Source: Ichthyophis bannanicus
Taxonomy: Eukaryota; Chordata; Amphibia; Gymnophiona; Ichthyophiidae
Direction: 5' to 3'
NCBI GenBank assembly: GCA_033557465.1
Contig: CM066051.1
Coordinates: 101,161,026-101,225,025, forward strand
Length of the DNA stretch: 64,000 bases
In this document: positions 32,041-42,810 of the stretch, piece after piece
Numbering within the stretch: the stretch's first letter is position 1
How the letters are laid out: each line of letters opens with the position of its first letter
The notes under the pieces: model-generated
Told to the model about the DNA's origin: nothing
Database searches by the model: none
What the model saw: the letters and a program-made list of their open reading frames with translations, nothing else
Translations under genes and position numbers: made by a program

Positions 32041-33590
32041 TCAACATTTACGATTATATTGTATATCACTTTCACGAATAAGCCCCCAGTTGTAGTCTCC
32101 CATCATATTCTCGTTATACTATCCTTGGTAGTGGCGTTCAAATTCCAGTATATCTTGGTGAAAACGTTCGCCGTGCTCCTCTGAGTACATTCCCATGTTC
32201 TCCTTGAATTTATCAAGATGAACATCAAGGATATGGACCTTGAGAGACATCCTGCAGCCCATTTTGCCGTATTTCTTAATGAGAGTCTCGATCAACTCTA
32301 CATAGTTTTCGGCCTTGTGATTTCTCAAAAAGCCATGAACCCCTGCAACAAAGTTGTTTCAAGCCGCTTTCTCCTTCCTAGTAAGCAGCTTTGGAAATTC
32401 CATGCACTCAAGAATCTTTTTTTATTTGTGGTCCAACAAAGACACCAGCTTTGACCTTTGCCTCAGATGGTTTAGGGAAGAAGTCTTGAAGGTACTTGAA
32501 GGCTGTTGACTCTTTCTCTAAAGCTGTGACAAATTGTTTCATAAGGCTCAGTTTGATGTGCAGTGGTGGCATCAGCACCTTCTGTGGTTCCACCAGTGGC
32601 TCCCACTTCACGTTCTTTGTCCCAACAGAAAATTCAGTTCGCTATGGCCAGTCCCGCCTGTGGTAGTGCACCGCAGAGTCCCTGCTGTCCCAAAGACAAA
32701 GATAGCAGGGAAACTTGGTAAAACTGCCTGGAGACCCATCAGAAATTCCACCATTTTAAAGTCTCTGATAACCTCCCAGCCATACTCAGCATGCTTCAAG
32801 GCTTCTAGAATGGTCTTGACGCTGCTGCAGTCTTCTTTGAGGCTCACTGAGTGACTAGGGGAAGAGATGGGTACTTGTTCCCATTATGTAGCAGCATGAC
32901 TTTGAGGCTTGTGGAAGAGCTGTCAATGAACAGGCGCCACTCCTTCTGGTTACATGCAATTCTGATAGTGTCTTTATCTTTATTCTTACACTTGATAAAC
33001 CGCTTTCGTCGAAACATTAAAGCAGTGTACAATAAAAAGGTCGAACAGACCGATCACATTGTGGCAAAAGCAGAGCCCAACTTGTCTAGTGAACAAACTA
33101 GAAAAAGTGTGGTGATGCTTCCTCTGACCTGTGACTTGCACACTTTCATCCAACCAGTTCCACTGCTTGAATCTGGATGTCAAAAGCTTGGCATTGGACT
33201 TGGTGTGAGACCAAGATCTCTGACCAAGTCATTGATTTCATTTTAGTTTGTATAGTAAGGGTTTCTCTCCTCAGCTCCACCTCTGATATTGTAATTTAGA
33301 TCTGCAATATCTTCTTTGTTTTGTTAATTGCTGCTTTCTTCTGAAGACAGCTGCTTTCTCTGCAGAGGAGTGGGTACAGGGAGCTCTGGGTAGTGTGGCA
33401 CTGGGGCAATGGATGAAGGAATGCTTGGATATGTGACAGAAGGAGCATCCTTGCCAGTCTGATATTTGGAAGGATCCACCATGCAGAAGTAGCAATTGCT
33501 CAGGTGGTCAGTGGGTTCCCACCAAATTCCTGGGATAGCAAGCTTCATGACTCTTTTTCCCTCTGTACCCAAGAAAAAATAAAAATGTGA
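32041..33590 (-). pseudogene. CACTA-like transposase, central and C-terminal part
   Basis: Minus-strand blocks, in order: IPGIWWEPTDHLSNCYFCMV, VTYPSIPSSIAPVPHYPELP, FCHNVIGLFDLF, EWRLFIDSSSTSLK, LLHNGNKYPS, RDFKMVEFLMGLQ, PPLHIKLSLMKQFVTALE, NYVELIETLIKKY, EEHGERFHQDILEFERHYQG, GDYNWGLIRES. I recognise this as a family of multicopy uncharacterised proteins in arthropods, Hydra and others. D in LFIDSS, D in RDFKMV and E in EEHGER are good candidates for a DDE triad. An L2 tail (32984-33040) and several frameshifts disrupt it. The left edge is the end of coding near 32041. Confidence 0.65.
32984..33040 (+). repeat. Short L2-type tail inside the transposase pseudogene
   Basis: ACTTGATAAACCGCTTTCGT to AGCAGTGTACAATAAAA resembles the L2 tails at 46600 and 55400. 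It separates the FCHNVIGLF and EWRLFIDSS blocks of the protein. Confidence 0.45.
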
Positions 33591-34019
33591 AAAAAAGTAA
33601 TTAAGGGCCCGATATTCAAAGGCCTAGGCGCATGCTACACAGTAAGTGCTGACCTTACCTCTGGAAAACCGCCATAACCGTGTAAACTACATATTCAACA
33701 AGGTGGCATGTATCGTTGAGGCCCAGCTACCCGCACAGCACCAGGTGCCAAAGCACAGGGGCATGTCACAGTGAAATCCACGTAAAGCAGATTTACGAAA
33801 CCAGTGTGCGCCCACATTGGATGTTACTAACTGTAGCCTTAAGTGACGGAACCCGGTGCATACAACCGCTGATAGAGCCGCGGAGCCCTGTAGTGGCAAA
33901 ACAGGGTACAATAGAGTGAGGGGGGTGTGAGCAGGCCTGCATCCAAACCAGGCAGACATAAAGTGCCGCTGGACAGGAAGAGATGCCATGCTCATGGTGA
34001 TCCAGAGGTGGAGACGCAC

Positions 34020-35150
34020 ATGCCGTGCCCGGGCACAGCTGAGGATCCAACAGGCAGTGCAGATCTAGCAGCAAGTAGTGGCACAGCACCCGAGACGCAG
34101 GTACCATGCCCCGCATACACAGGCCCAGAGTGAGCTACCTGCAACTGACCAGAGGAAGAGGTTTACCAGAGATACAGACTGGATGGGGCAATGATACTCA
34201 GCGTGGACCTGGAGCCTTCCATATCCAGAAGCCTGGCCATGATGGTGACCACTGCCCTAGGATTCCTTGCAGCCAGCAGCATCCAACATGTGGTAGGGGC
34301 AACTGTTGGAATCATGCAGCCCATTGTCAGCCATTGTATCGGAATATTCACCAGAGCCCTCCTACAGAGGATGTGCCACATCATAGCCCTCCCCCAAATA
34401 CAGCAGAGGTGGCAGGAGACCATGCAGGCATTCTACAGTGTTGCTGGTTTCCCATCAGTGCTTGGATCTATAGACTGCACTCACATTGCACTGCGGGCAC
34501 CATGGCTGGAGCAGAGGGCATACCAGAACAGGCATGGGTACACATAGATAAACATGCAGGTCATTGTGGATGCCAATGTGTACCTGCTACCCAGGGTCCT
34601 GCCATGATACATTTCTACTCGCACAGTCCAGCCTGGGACAGGCAGCAGCCAGGGGTCAACTTGGAGATGCGTGGCTGCTAGGTGAGTGTGCACATGTGTG
34701 AACCCCAGGACAGGCCCAGCATGGATGCCTGCTGCAGTCTGATGCTATGGGTACCACAAACAGGCGATGATAGATGTGTACTATATGTATTGCACCACAT
34801 GAGCACCACTGCACGCCATCCAAAGCAGCCCATAGACTATACCCAATGCACGTCCTGATGCACATGCTCACATTGCCCCGACAAGTGACTGTGGATACCC
34901 CCTGAGAACCTGGCTACTGGAGGAGCGGTACCCACCAGCAGACATGGTTGATTGTGGAGCATGCAATTGGGGTGCTGAAGAGCTGCTTCTGTTGCCTCGA
35001 CAGGAGGTGGGCAACTCCTCTACAGCCTGGAGTGAGTATGCCAGATATTTGCTGCATGCTGCATACTCCACAACCTGGCATGGATGCGTGGAGCGCCGGA
35101 CCCAGAGCCAGCAGATGTGGAGGAGTGGGAGGCCACAGAGACAGCAGATG
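34020..35150 (+). pseudogene. Harbinger DDE transposase, degenerate
   Basis: Blocks in order: VTTALGFLAASSIQHVVGAT, FYSVAGFPSVLGSIDCTHIAL (first Asp of the triad in GSIDCTHI), VIVDANVYLLPRVLP (second Asp), and IVEHAIGVLKSCFCCLDRRW (Glu). Spacing and wording follow HARBI1-type transposases. At least five frameshifts or stops are present. The enzyme would cut and paste the element together with the Myb-like partner. Confidence 0.75.
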
Positions 35151-35339
35151 ATGATGGTGCAGAGTCCGGGAGCCAGCAGCAGGCCAGGGCACTGGCCAAC
35201 CATTCGCAGGGGATATGGGAAAGCTTCTGAGGTGACTGCCTTACACCAGCACCAGGGTTGGGGATACACAATCACCAATTATGTGCCTGGTACCATGTAA
35301 TGTGTGCTGAAGGATACAATAGCATGCCCATTACCACCC

Positions 35340-36327
35340 CTTGTGTTAGTGTTCTTTATCCCCTCCATGTGATCCCCCTTCCTCAGGGCTCCCCACTGGC
35401 TTGCTGACATATGCACTGCGATGCAGTGGAGCGTTGTCAGAGGACGTGCTAGCAGTGTCACCACCCTCCCCATCAGGGTAGTCTGAAGGACATGGCGCAG
35501 GGCTAGCAGGTGGCTGAGTTGCTACACTGGCGGCCCCAGTACCCACCCCCTGTGCCTGCATGAGGCCCACCAAACTGCACAGGGAGCCAGCAATAGATGC
35601 CTAGTATGCTGCCATCAGCTGCAGATACCCCTCCATGTGGTGCTCCACGCCACTCCTCACGCTCGGCCTCCGTGGCCTGTTCTGCAGCCTGAAGGTCCTG
35701 CCGAATACCTTGCAGCTCAGACAGTATTCCCTCGGTGCCTGCCACCAGGCGCACACCCTCCTGTCGTAGCTCCTGGTCCAGGTCATCGCTGCCTGCACAC
35801 ACTGGCTCCAGGATGGTGAACTGTAGCTCGGCAAGTGGTGTGTTATCTGCAGCTGGCCCCACAACACTGGCAGACACACTGGCCTGCCCCTTCACCCTAG
35901 GTGGCGAACACAACAGCTCCTCTGCACTGGCTGTCGCAATGGGCCACTCCACATTACTGGCTGCTTACCAGCATCGAAGGCCGTGCTGCACCGTGGCTGG
36001 TCACTGGCATCTTCCATGGTGGGCTGTGAGGCTCCCCCTGATGTATCGATCCCAGGCTGGGAAGGTTCTGTCCCTGGCAGATCTGTTGGGAGAGCAAAGG
36101 TGGCAGAGGTTAGTGACATGGCATGCTGGCACGGCCTGAGGGGTGGCACCTGGTCCACCACAGAACCGGCTGCTAGTGCACAGCCCACACTGTATCCACT
36201 TCATACAGCACCCATGGTCTGACAGATGGACAGACATAGGCTGGGTGGATGGAGGCACAGTGGGGACACAGACATAGCTGTTGCAGCCACACCCCGGGCT
36301 ATGGGGTGCCCCTACTCACCCTCTTGT
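35340..36327 (-). pseudogene. Harbinger Myb-like protein, C-terminal region
   Basis: Minus-strand frames give an acidic helical segment (LDQELRQEGVRLVAGTEGIL, GIRQDLQAAEQATEAEREEW) that looks like the coiled-coil C-terminus of the Myb-like partner, preceded by PGTEPSQPGIDTSGGASQ. The N-terminal DNA-binding part is at 37797-38166, across the LTR-like insertion. The frames are not continuous. Confidence 0.5.
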
Positions 36328-36331
36328 GTGC

Positions 36332-37796
36332 TGTGATAAAGAAGCTTATCATAGCTCAGGAAGGAGCTATAGAAAAGGTGAAGTGACTCTGAACAAGCAA
36401 CCTGTCAGTTCTGGTAGAAATATGAAAACAGAATTTTGCCATAAAAGACTACCAGTCCCAGAATGCACCAGGTTTCCAACAGCCATTAGAGGAGCTGAAG
36501 TGGGGAAACGTGTGTTCAATCAGGAGGGCTATGAGGTAATCCCTAAGCACTCATCTCAAAGGGCAGGGCCTGATTCAGCACAGCTGCGCTGTGTTAGGGA
36601 GGAGCACTCATCTAGGCAGAATAAGAGTAGAGTTTATTCTACAGATGACCATCTTCATGATCACCTTGGATATCCAGAGAATTATCATCAGTTTCATCTG
36701 AAGGATCATCAGAAGCAGAAGCCAAACCGGACGGACAGAGAGGGAAAGAGACCCTTTGGAAGAAGGAAGAGAAAGGTCTTTGAGAGGTCTAGAAGAGTCC
36801 AAAGCAGTACGTATACTGGGAGGTATTCCAAGGGCCAGCATACACCATTGGACTGGGGAAAGCCAGAGGAATGGTGCTGCAGAGCTAGGAATCACCAGAG
36901 GCTACCTGTGAGGGAGACGGCTGCACGTGTAAGGGACCCTAAGACCTGTGCCAGAAGGTATGTGAAGAGAGATCCAGTGTCCAGGGATCTGGATTGGAAG
37001 GCTGGACATAAGAACTGGACTACATACTGGCCAGGCTATATAGAGAGGAACTCTAGCAGCAATGGAAGCTCAGGTATGAACACTGATCTATGCCCTAGCT
37101 ATAACCTTGAAAGACAGCAGGGAAACAAGTATTCTCCTGAAAATGCTCCATTGAGAGATTCATTTTTTCCAATCCATGATATTGAACCCATGCTTGTTGA
37201 ACAAGGGGGAATTATAGCAGATGAGGATCCTGTTTATATGGACTGCTCTCTATCTAAACTCCGTTGGTAACTTTCTGTTATAAAGTACAGCAACCATCAC
37301 AAAGAAATACAAATTTGTTCTTTAATCTACTCAGAAAAGCTCCTGAAGCAGGATTTTGACCCACACAGTAGAAAGCAAGCCAGCTAAAGGGGTTTCAGCT
37401 GGATAACTGCTAGCAATTAAGCCTTACCTAATTGCTTGTGAGCTAGGAGAGAATCACTTCTGTATCTATGTGGGAAATAATCAGAAGTTAACCTGAAAAG
37501 AACAGTTTGTTTCTTGCTTTGTGGCTTTTCATTTGTTGTTTTCCTGATTTTGACTTTGTTTTTCCAAGTTAACACTGAAAGCAAGTAACCTAATTTATGT
37601 GCTACCAAGCATATCTGTGTTGGGAGAAATAACCCCATAAATAAATATCTTATTGGCTTTACCCAAGAGCACAACTAAATTATTGTCAGCAGCTGTGTCT
37701 GGTGTGAATGAACTACATTGCCCACAATACCTTGCAAATCATATAGATATATGCATTGCCAAGACTGTGAAGATTCTCACCCAGGCAGCCGTCTGA
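36332..37796 (+). repeat. LTR-like element copy A, 1465 bp, with 4 bp duplication
   Basis: It starts TGTGATAAAGAAGC and ends GCCGTCTGACA, the TG...CA form of an LTR, and is flanked by GTGC on both sides (36328-36331 and 37797-37800). A second copy lies inverted at 61844-63311. AATAAA occurs near 37640. It interrupts the Myb-like gene of the Harbinger element. A solo LTR is the simplest reading; no primer-binding site or internal domain is present. Its unusual trait is a long open reading frame. Confidence 0.65.
36422..37270 (+). CDS. Hypothetical ORF inside LTR-like element
   Basis: The frame is open from the first base of the element to TAA at 37270, with the first ATG at 36422 (282 codons). 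The product is basic in the middle (KQKPNRTDREGKRPFGRRKR) and rich in Arg, Lys, Tyr and Trp. It ends with an acidic tail (IADEDPVYMDCSLSKLRW). There is no signal peptide, membrane segment or known catalytic motif. The homologous frame in copy B is broken by one nonsense change and one indel. I do not recognise it; it may be a chance frame in an LTR or a real accessory gene. Confidence 0.35.
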   Translation: MKTEFCHKRLPVPECTRFPTAIRGAEVGKRVFNQEGYEVIPKHSSQRAGPDSAQLRCVREEHSSRQNKSRVYSTDDHLHDHLGYPENYHQFHLKDHQKQKPNRTDREGKRPFGRRKRKVFERSRRVQSSTYTGRYSKGQHTPLDWGKPEEWCCRARNHQRLPVRETAARVRDPKTCARRYVKRDPVSRDLDWKAGHKNWTTYWPGYIERNSSSNGSSGMNTDLCPSYNLERQQGNKYSPENAPLRDSFFPIHDIEPMLVEQGGIIADEDPVYMDCSLSKLRW

Positions 37797-38166
37797 CAGT
37801 GCCTATGGCGGAGCTGTTGAAGCCCAGAACCCTTGCAACAGTGACCTCCTCCACATACTGCAGCACCTGCTCCTCAAATAGAGTGAGGCTGCATTGCGGC
37901 ACAGTTGGCAGCCTGCTATTGCTGGCCCTTTTTTCTTTTTCTGCCTTACGGACCATGCACCACTTTTTCTTGATGTCCTCCATGTCTTGGTTGTGGTGGT
38001 GTACCACATTGACCCTGTTTGCAATGTCCCGCCACGCTGCCTGCTGGGCGCTGGCATCCTCAGCCGTGAAGAGGGCATTGTGCTGCTGCAGGATGAGTCC
38101 CAGGGCTATGGCTGTCTCAAATGCCTTCCTCGTGCACTTTGCCATTGCTGATGCCTTGTCAGCCAT
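37797..38166 (-). pseudogene. Harbinger Myb/SANT-like DNA-binding domain
   Basis: It starts MADKASAMAKCTRKAFETAI and continues with LFTAEDASAQQAAWRDIANRVN, MEDIKKKWCMVRKAEKEKR: the tryptophans and Lys-rich third helix of a Myb/SANT-like fold as used by Harbinger accessory proteins. The frame is open until the LTR-like insertion. It would bind the transposon ends and bring the transposase into the nucleus. Confidence 0.65.
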
Positions 38167-38900
38167 GGTGAAGCAGCAATGCGATAAGGTGGCATTTGCT
38201 TACCCACGTAGGTCCTCTTATGCATATGCGGGTAGGGCGTGCAGTGGGGCCACGCCCTGTCCAAAGGCATATCTTGTACGCGTGTAGGCCCCTGGGTGCC
38301 AATGCTATGAATATCTGACAATAGCTTGCCATTGTAGGATGCTATACCTGCACAATGCTGAGCGATGGCATGATAGATGTGCAGGGATGCCCAGACCACA
38401 ATACCCAGGTAGGATGCATAACACAATAGGCAGACATGGCAATAGTCGCTACCCATGCAGATGGTTGGGCCCCCCCACTGTGGCGCTACTTGTACAGGGC
38501 GCTGCCCTTGACCATCTGCCCAGGTAGGGGCCCTCTGCCATACCCACGCAGGACAAGCATTCCCATACCCCATGCCCATGGACCCCTGGTCCCCCACACC
38601 ACCCACGTAGACACACCGCTCTGCCCCCAGAAACTGGATGAGACAGCGCTTACAAACAAACATTTATTGGACAACTGTGTCAACATACGTACATCACTGC
38701 CAACAGTGGCAGACGTTATTGCACCTTTCAGTCTTTGCAATCTGCTCCAGCCCAGGATGTATCTGACAGGAGGGCCTTTATTGTGCTCTGACAGCTGCTG
38801 TGAGGGCCTCTAGGTGCAGGCCAATGGTCCATGCTGCCATACTCATCTCCTGCATTATACAGCCTGCATTATACAGCTAAGTCATTGCTTTTACTAAAAG
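38167..38900. other. Harbinger interior without recognised gene
   Basis: Leader of the Myb-like gene and spacer. CAGGTA and ACCCAGGTAG motifs recur. Minus-strand open stretches here lack homology that I recognise. Confidence 0.3.
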
Positions 38901-39007
38901 AGCGTTTTTTTGAATAATTAAAAAGGACGGGCCACAGCGGTGAGTGGAAGTTTCCTCTTCACTGAGCTGGTCATTCCGACAAAAAATTTATTCTGCTAAG
39001 AGGTTGA

Positions 39008-40393
39008 TTAAGTTAGGCTGGGTTTTGGTGGGCAGTCAATACTCATCTCCTTCCTGAGGCAGCACACCTCTGCTACCTGGGCGGCCAGGGTCCAGTCACT
39101 CCATGGACAAGGGGGTGGTGGTGCTGAGGGTCTGGGTGTGGCATGGCCAGGGTATGCCCATGGTTGCTGGGGTGGCTGTGGAGGACCCCAGCTGTGGGAA
39201 GTGGACCATGGCACGGCTCAGTGTCTCCCCGGGCCCGTGCTGCACCATGCGGCGGACACATGGCCCCTTGGTCAGTGGATGGGCATTCCTGTGGGTGTGC
39301 AGGGTTCTACGGGGGGGGGGGGTGCAGTTCCAGATCTGGACTCCCTGCCGGTTGCCTGCTGGTGGTGACCTGCACCACATCGTTGCACTTGGAGCGCTTG
39401 GTGGGTGGTTCCTGCATCACCCTGCCACCCCCTCTGCTCCCACCTCCACTGGCACCTCAGCCTCTCCACCCTGCCCCCTACTCCCCCCCTCCCCCTTCTG
39501 CCCATGGTCCTCCCAGCCCTCCTCCTCTGACCCCTTCTCCATGCCCTGCCCCTGGTCCTCCAATCCCTCCCCCTCCTCTGACACCTCCCACTGTGCCATG
39601 GACCCCTTACTGCCCCCCTCCTCCGATGTGTCCTCTGGTGCTTTGTCACTGGTTGCTGGTGACCTAGATGTCGTCTCATCATCATAATTGCCACTGGTGG
39701 TACTGCTGCTGCTGCTGCTCCGCTCGCTTGGTACTGGGTGGCTGGTGTGATAGGCCAGCAGTCCCCTGGGCACCCCTGGGAAAGGGGTGGCGGGTTACTG
39801 GGGAAAGGGGAGGAGGGTTACTGGTACGTACTGGCATGGCCCTAGAGTGGGACTGGCACATCCCTGGGGGGCCTACACATGCATCACTCACCCACCTTTG
39901 GCCCACGGGCCTGCCTCCCCTACAGTGCACATTGCGTGCCCCCCCCCCCTTTGCCCACCTCCAGCCTGCTCTGTTTCCCTCTCTCATGCTGTGCTGTGCC
40001 CTGCTAGCCTCCCCAGGTAGTGGGCGCACATGGGTGGCAGCATGGACAGGTGCACTGTGTGCACTTGCGGCCTCTGCGGGGGGGGGGGGGTGCCCCTGTA
40101 CTGCCTTCTGTGCCATACCCCAGCCAGGTTTGTGCACACATGCACATTGTGTGTGCCGGCTGGTAAACAGATGGGCTGGTGGCACCGGGGGATGGCACAG
40201 CTGCCCCCAGCACAGTCCTATCATTGCATACAGGGAGCATCCACCACCAGGTGGTCTGCCTACACCAGTCTGGCAGCCATGGCTGCTGCTGCTCCCTGTA
40301 TCTGCTGGGCACTACTGTATCCCATTGACCTTCCGCAGCCACCAGACGCTCCCTGATCCTATGAAGTTGGTAGGGTCGCCTTCGGCGCAGCAT
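39008..40393 (-). pseudogene. Possible second Harbinger accessory ORF, low complexity
   Basis: The minus strand reads RIRERLVAAEGQW near 40350, then a long acidic Ser/Glu/Gly tract (SERSSSSSSTTSGNYDDE, EDTSEEGGSKGSMAQWEVSE) and a tail with LAAQVAEVCCLRKEM. A Met start with NFRRMRVNASSAL near 46500, beyond DIRS-A2, may be its first exon. The layout recalls a Myb-like accessory protein with an acidic linker. G and C runs break the frame. Uncertain. Confidence 0.35.
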
Positions 40394-40500
40394 CGTGAAG
40401 TGGCATTTCAGGGCTTCCAGTGTTCAGCATACTCCCATATTCCCTGTGAGAGAGAAGGGGGACATATATGTGCTCAGATGGCCACTACCATATTGCCTGT

Positions 40501-40670
40501 TCTCCAGGAACATGCTGGAAGTCAGTCCTCACTTATGGGTGACAGCACCGACGGAGCCCGCATGGAGCAATTCCCCAGCTTTCAAACAAACCCTTTGGGA
40601 TTGCTGCCACGCATGCGTGGTCCTCTTCCCGCCCAAAGATGCCATCTTTCCCAGTCTCCCTTTTTCCGTG
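40501..40670 (+). repeat. DIRS-A2 left inverted terminal repeat
   Basis: TCTCCAGGAACATGCTGGAA, GTCAGTCCTCACTTATGGGT, CCCAGCTTTCAAACAAACCC and CCCAAAGATGCCATCTTTCC are the inverse of blocks at 45655-45795. Confidence 0.75.
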
Positions 40671-40904
40671 GAGCCCTTAGGACTCACGCCCTCATCCCTC
40701 AGAAAAAGTGTTTCATTTTTGGCCTCTGGCCTGTATTTTTCCGGTAGCACCAGTCCTCTACCCATCCTCCCCTGCTCTGTTTTTCCTTGAGCGAGGGGAC
40801 GTCTTTTTCTGTAAACGTTTTTCTTCTTTCTGGGCTTTGCACCCTTTCTTCCCCCAACCGCTGGCCACAAAGTTCTTTAACCTAGCAGGGGCCCTTTTTT
40901 GCCC

Positions 40905-42810
40905 CAGTGGCAACCGGATTTAAGAAATGTGACAGATGCTCCAAAAATATGTTGCTCACAGACACCCACAACTGTTGTCTTCAGTCTCTTGCGGCCGACC
41001 GTGATCCAGAGCTCTGCTCTTTGTAAGAAAATGTCCTCCAAGGCCCTACTAAGTCGTAAGCAGAAGTCCGATGACATTTTCTGGAAGGTAGCCCCGGAAT
41101 CCCCAGCGGCACGCTCGGTTGTCCCTCCGCAGATGGGATCCCCCACCTTGGCCCTGTGTTCTCGGCGGCACTCCAACCAGAGGTCCCCTGAAGTGGAGAG
41201 GCATAAGAAGAAGACCTCGAAGTTGCTGTCGGGGCCCAAGACAAGCGTGAGCGTTCCCACGCTTGGTCGCTTAACCCCCCTCGGCGTTCCCGAGAGTCAG
41301 ACAAGGAACGGCCTCATAAGGTACCTTGTACAGATACGGAGGCCTCTGATGATGGCGCCCAGTCTCCTGAGGGCCGTCCTGGTGAGGACCCCCTCTCCTC
41401 CTCTATGCCAGACCTGGTAACCCCGGTGTTGACATTGCAGGGAACCACGTCCGTGTGCGAGTCCCATATGCTGGCACTGGAGCACAGCATTTTTGCCTTC
41501 TTAGCTGCCCAGCAGACGCTCTTGTCCAGCACGGCTGGCCCGTGCCTCGAGATCAAGGTTTCCTCGAGAGGGACACTGAAACCCACCCTGGAAACCCCCG
41601 AGAGCCGTGGGCCTCGTGACGGTCCTCAGCATCAGTTGCACTCGCCTTCCCGGTCCTTAGGAGCGAGATCCTCCAAGGCTGGCTCCAAGTGGGCCTCGAC
41701 CTCTGGACGGGGCGACCAGCCCATTGGACTTCTTCTCGGACCTCTCGGACTGGGAGTCAGACGGGGATACCTCCCCGGAGACCCGTGCCCACAGGGACCT
41801 CCCTTCCGACCCATCCCCGCCTGCCTCTCAGAGGGGTTCGCCGCCCGAGGACACATCATTTTTAATGTTCATATGGGACATAGCAAAGGTCCTCAGCTTG
41901 ACTACGCAGGCCAAAGAGGAGCCGCAAGCTGAAGAGCTCGATATTCAACAGTATGAATCCCCACCTCGGGAGTTTCTTACTGTCCCAGTTCCTCCCATTT
42001 TGTCGAGGCTGCTCCTCCGCATGTGGAAGACACCCGCTTCGGTCCCCATAGTGAGCAAGTACCTTGACGCTATGTACAGGGTCCAACGGGGCCCAGGGTT
42101 CAGGAGGAAGACCCAGCTTCCCCACTCCTCCATGGTAGTGGAGTTGGCAATGTGGAAGCAAAAGAGCCTGAAGTCGCACTAATCGGTCCCCTTGGGCGCA
42201 AGGCCTATCAAGGGTCCATGCTCACATGCCACATCCAGGCATACCAATTGTATATGGGCATGTTCCTACTTGATCTCGCCAAAGAGCTCGGTGGGTTCTC
42301 CGCAAGTCTCAGGGATGAACCCCTTCTACGATTCCAAACCCTCCTGAGATCCATCGTGGAGTGGTCAAAGTATCTCCCGCGCTGCGTATGATGGATTTGA
42401 GTCCTCTGCCCGAGTGGCAGCAGCTGGCATTGGGGCCCGACGCCAGGCATGGCTCCAGTCCTCAGACCTGGAGCAGTGGGTCCAGGAGAAGCTTCTGGAC
42501 ATCCCCTGCCTCAGCAAGCAGCTGTTTGGTAAACCTGTGGAGAGTAAGGCCACTGACATAGAAACAGAGTTCGTCACCCGAACCCATCTCTCGCTTAAGA
42601 CCTCCTCCCTCCCTCAAAAGAAACAGCAAACAAAGAAGCCATTCTTCCAAAGGAAGGGACTCCCCTACCAGGGTTACCCTCCTTTCCCGCCCACCCCGTG
42701 CCAGTTCCCGGTATGCAGGGGAAGGGAGGTGCACATAGCCACCGCAAGCCTAAAGGGCTTAAGGCCCAGCAATCGGCACCACCCCAACCCGCGGAGGGGT
42801 TTTGATGCTG
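40905..42810 (+). pseudogene. DIRS-A2 gag-like ORF1, start codon lost
   Basis: The position of the A3 start codon reads GTGGCAACC, so the ATG is mutated. FKKCDRCSKNM-like residues follow in shifted frames, then VPVPPILSRLLLRMWKTPAS, MYRVQRGPGFRRKTQLPHSS, LYMGMFLLDLAKELGGFSA and GARRQAWLQSSDLEQWVQEK. A stop near 42180 and frameshifts break it. Confidence 0.75.

Noticed and set aside
36281..36421. Start of the LTR-like ORF at 36281
   Set aside because: The first 51 bases belong to the Harbinger flank, so the frame there is accidental; the first ATG within the element is at 36422.
37717..37796. Sequence shared by 37.7 kb and 61.9 kb considered as a separate inverted repeat pair
   Set aside because: It is simply one end of the two copies of the LTR-like element.
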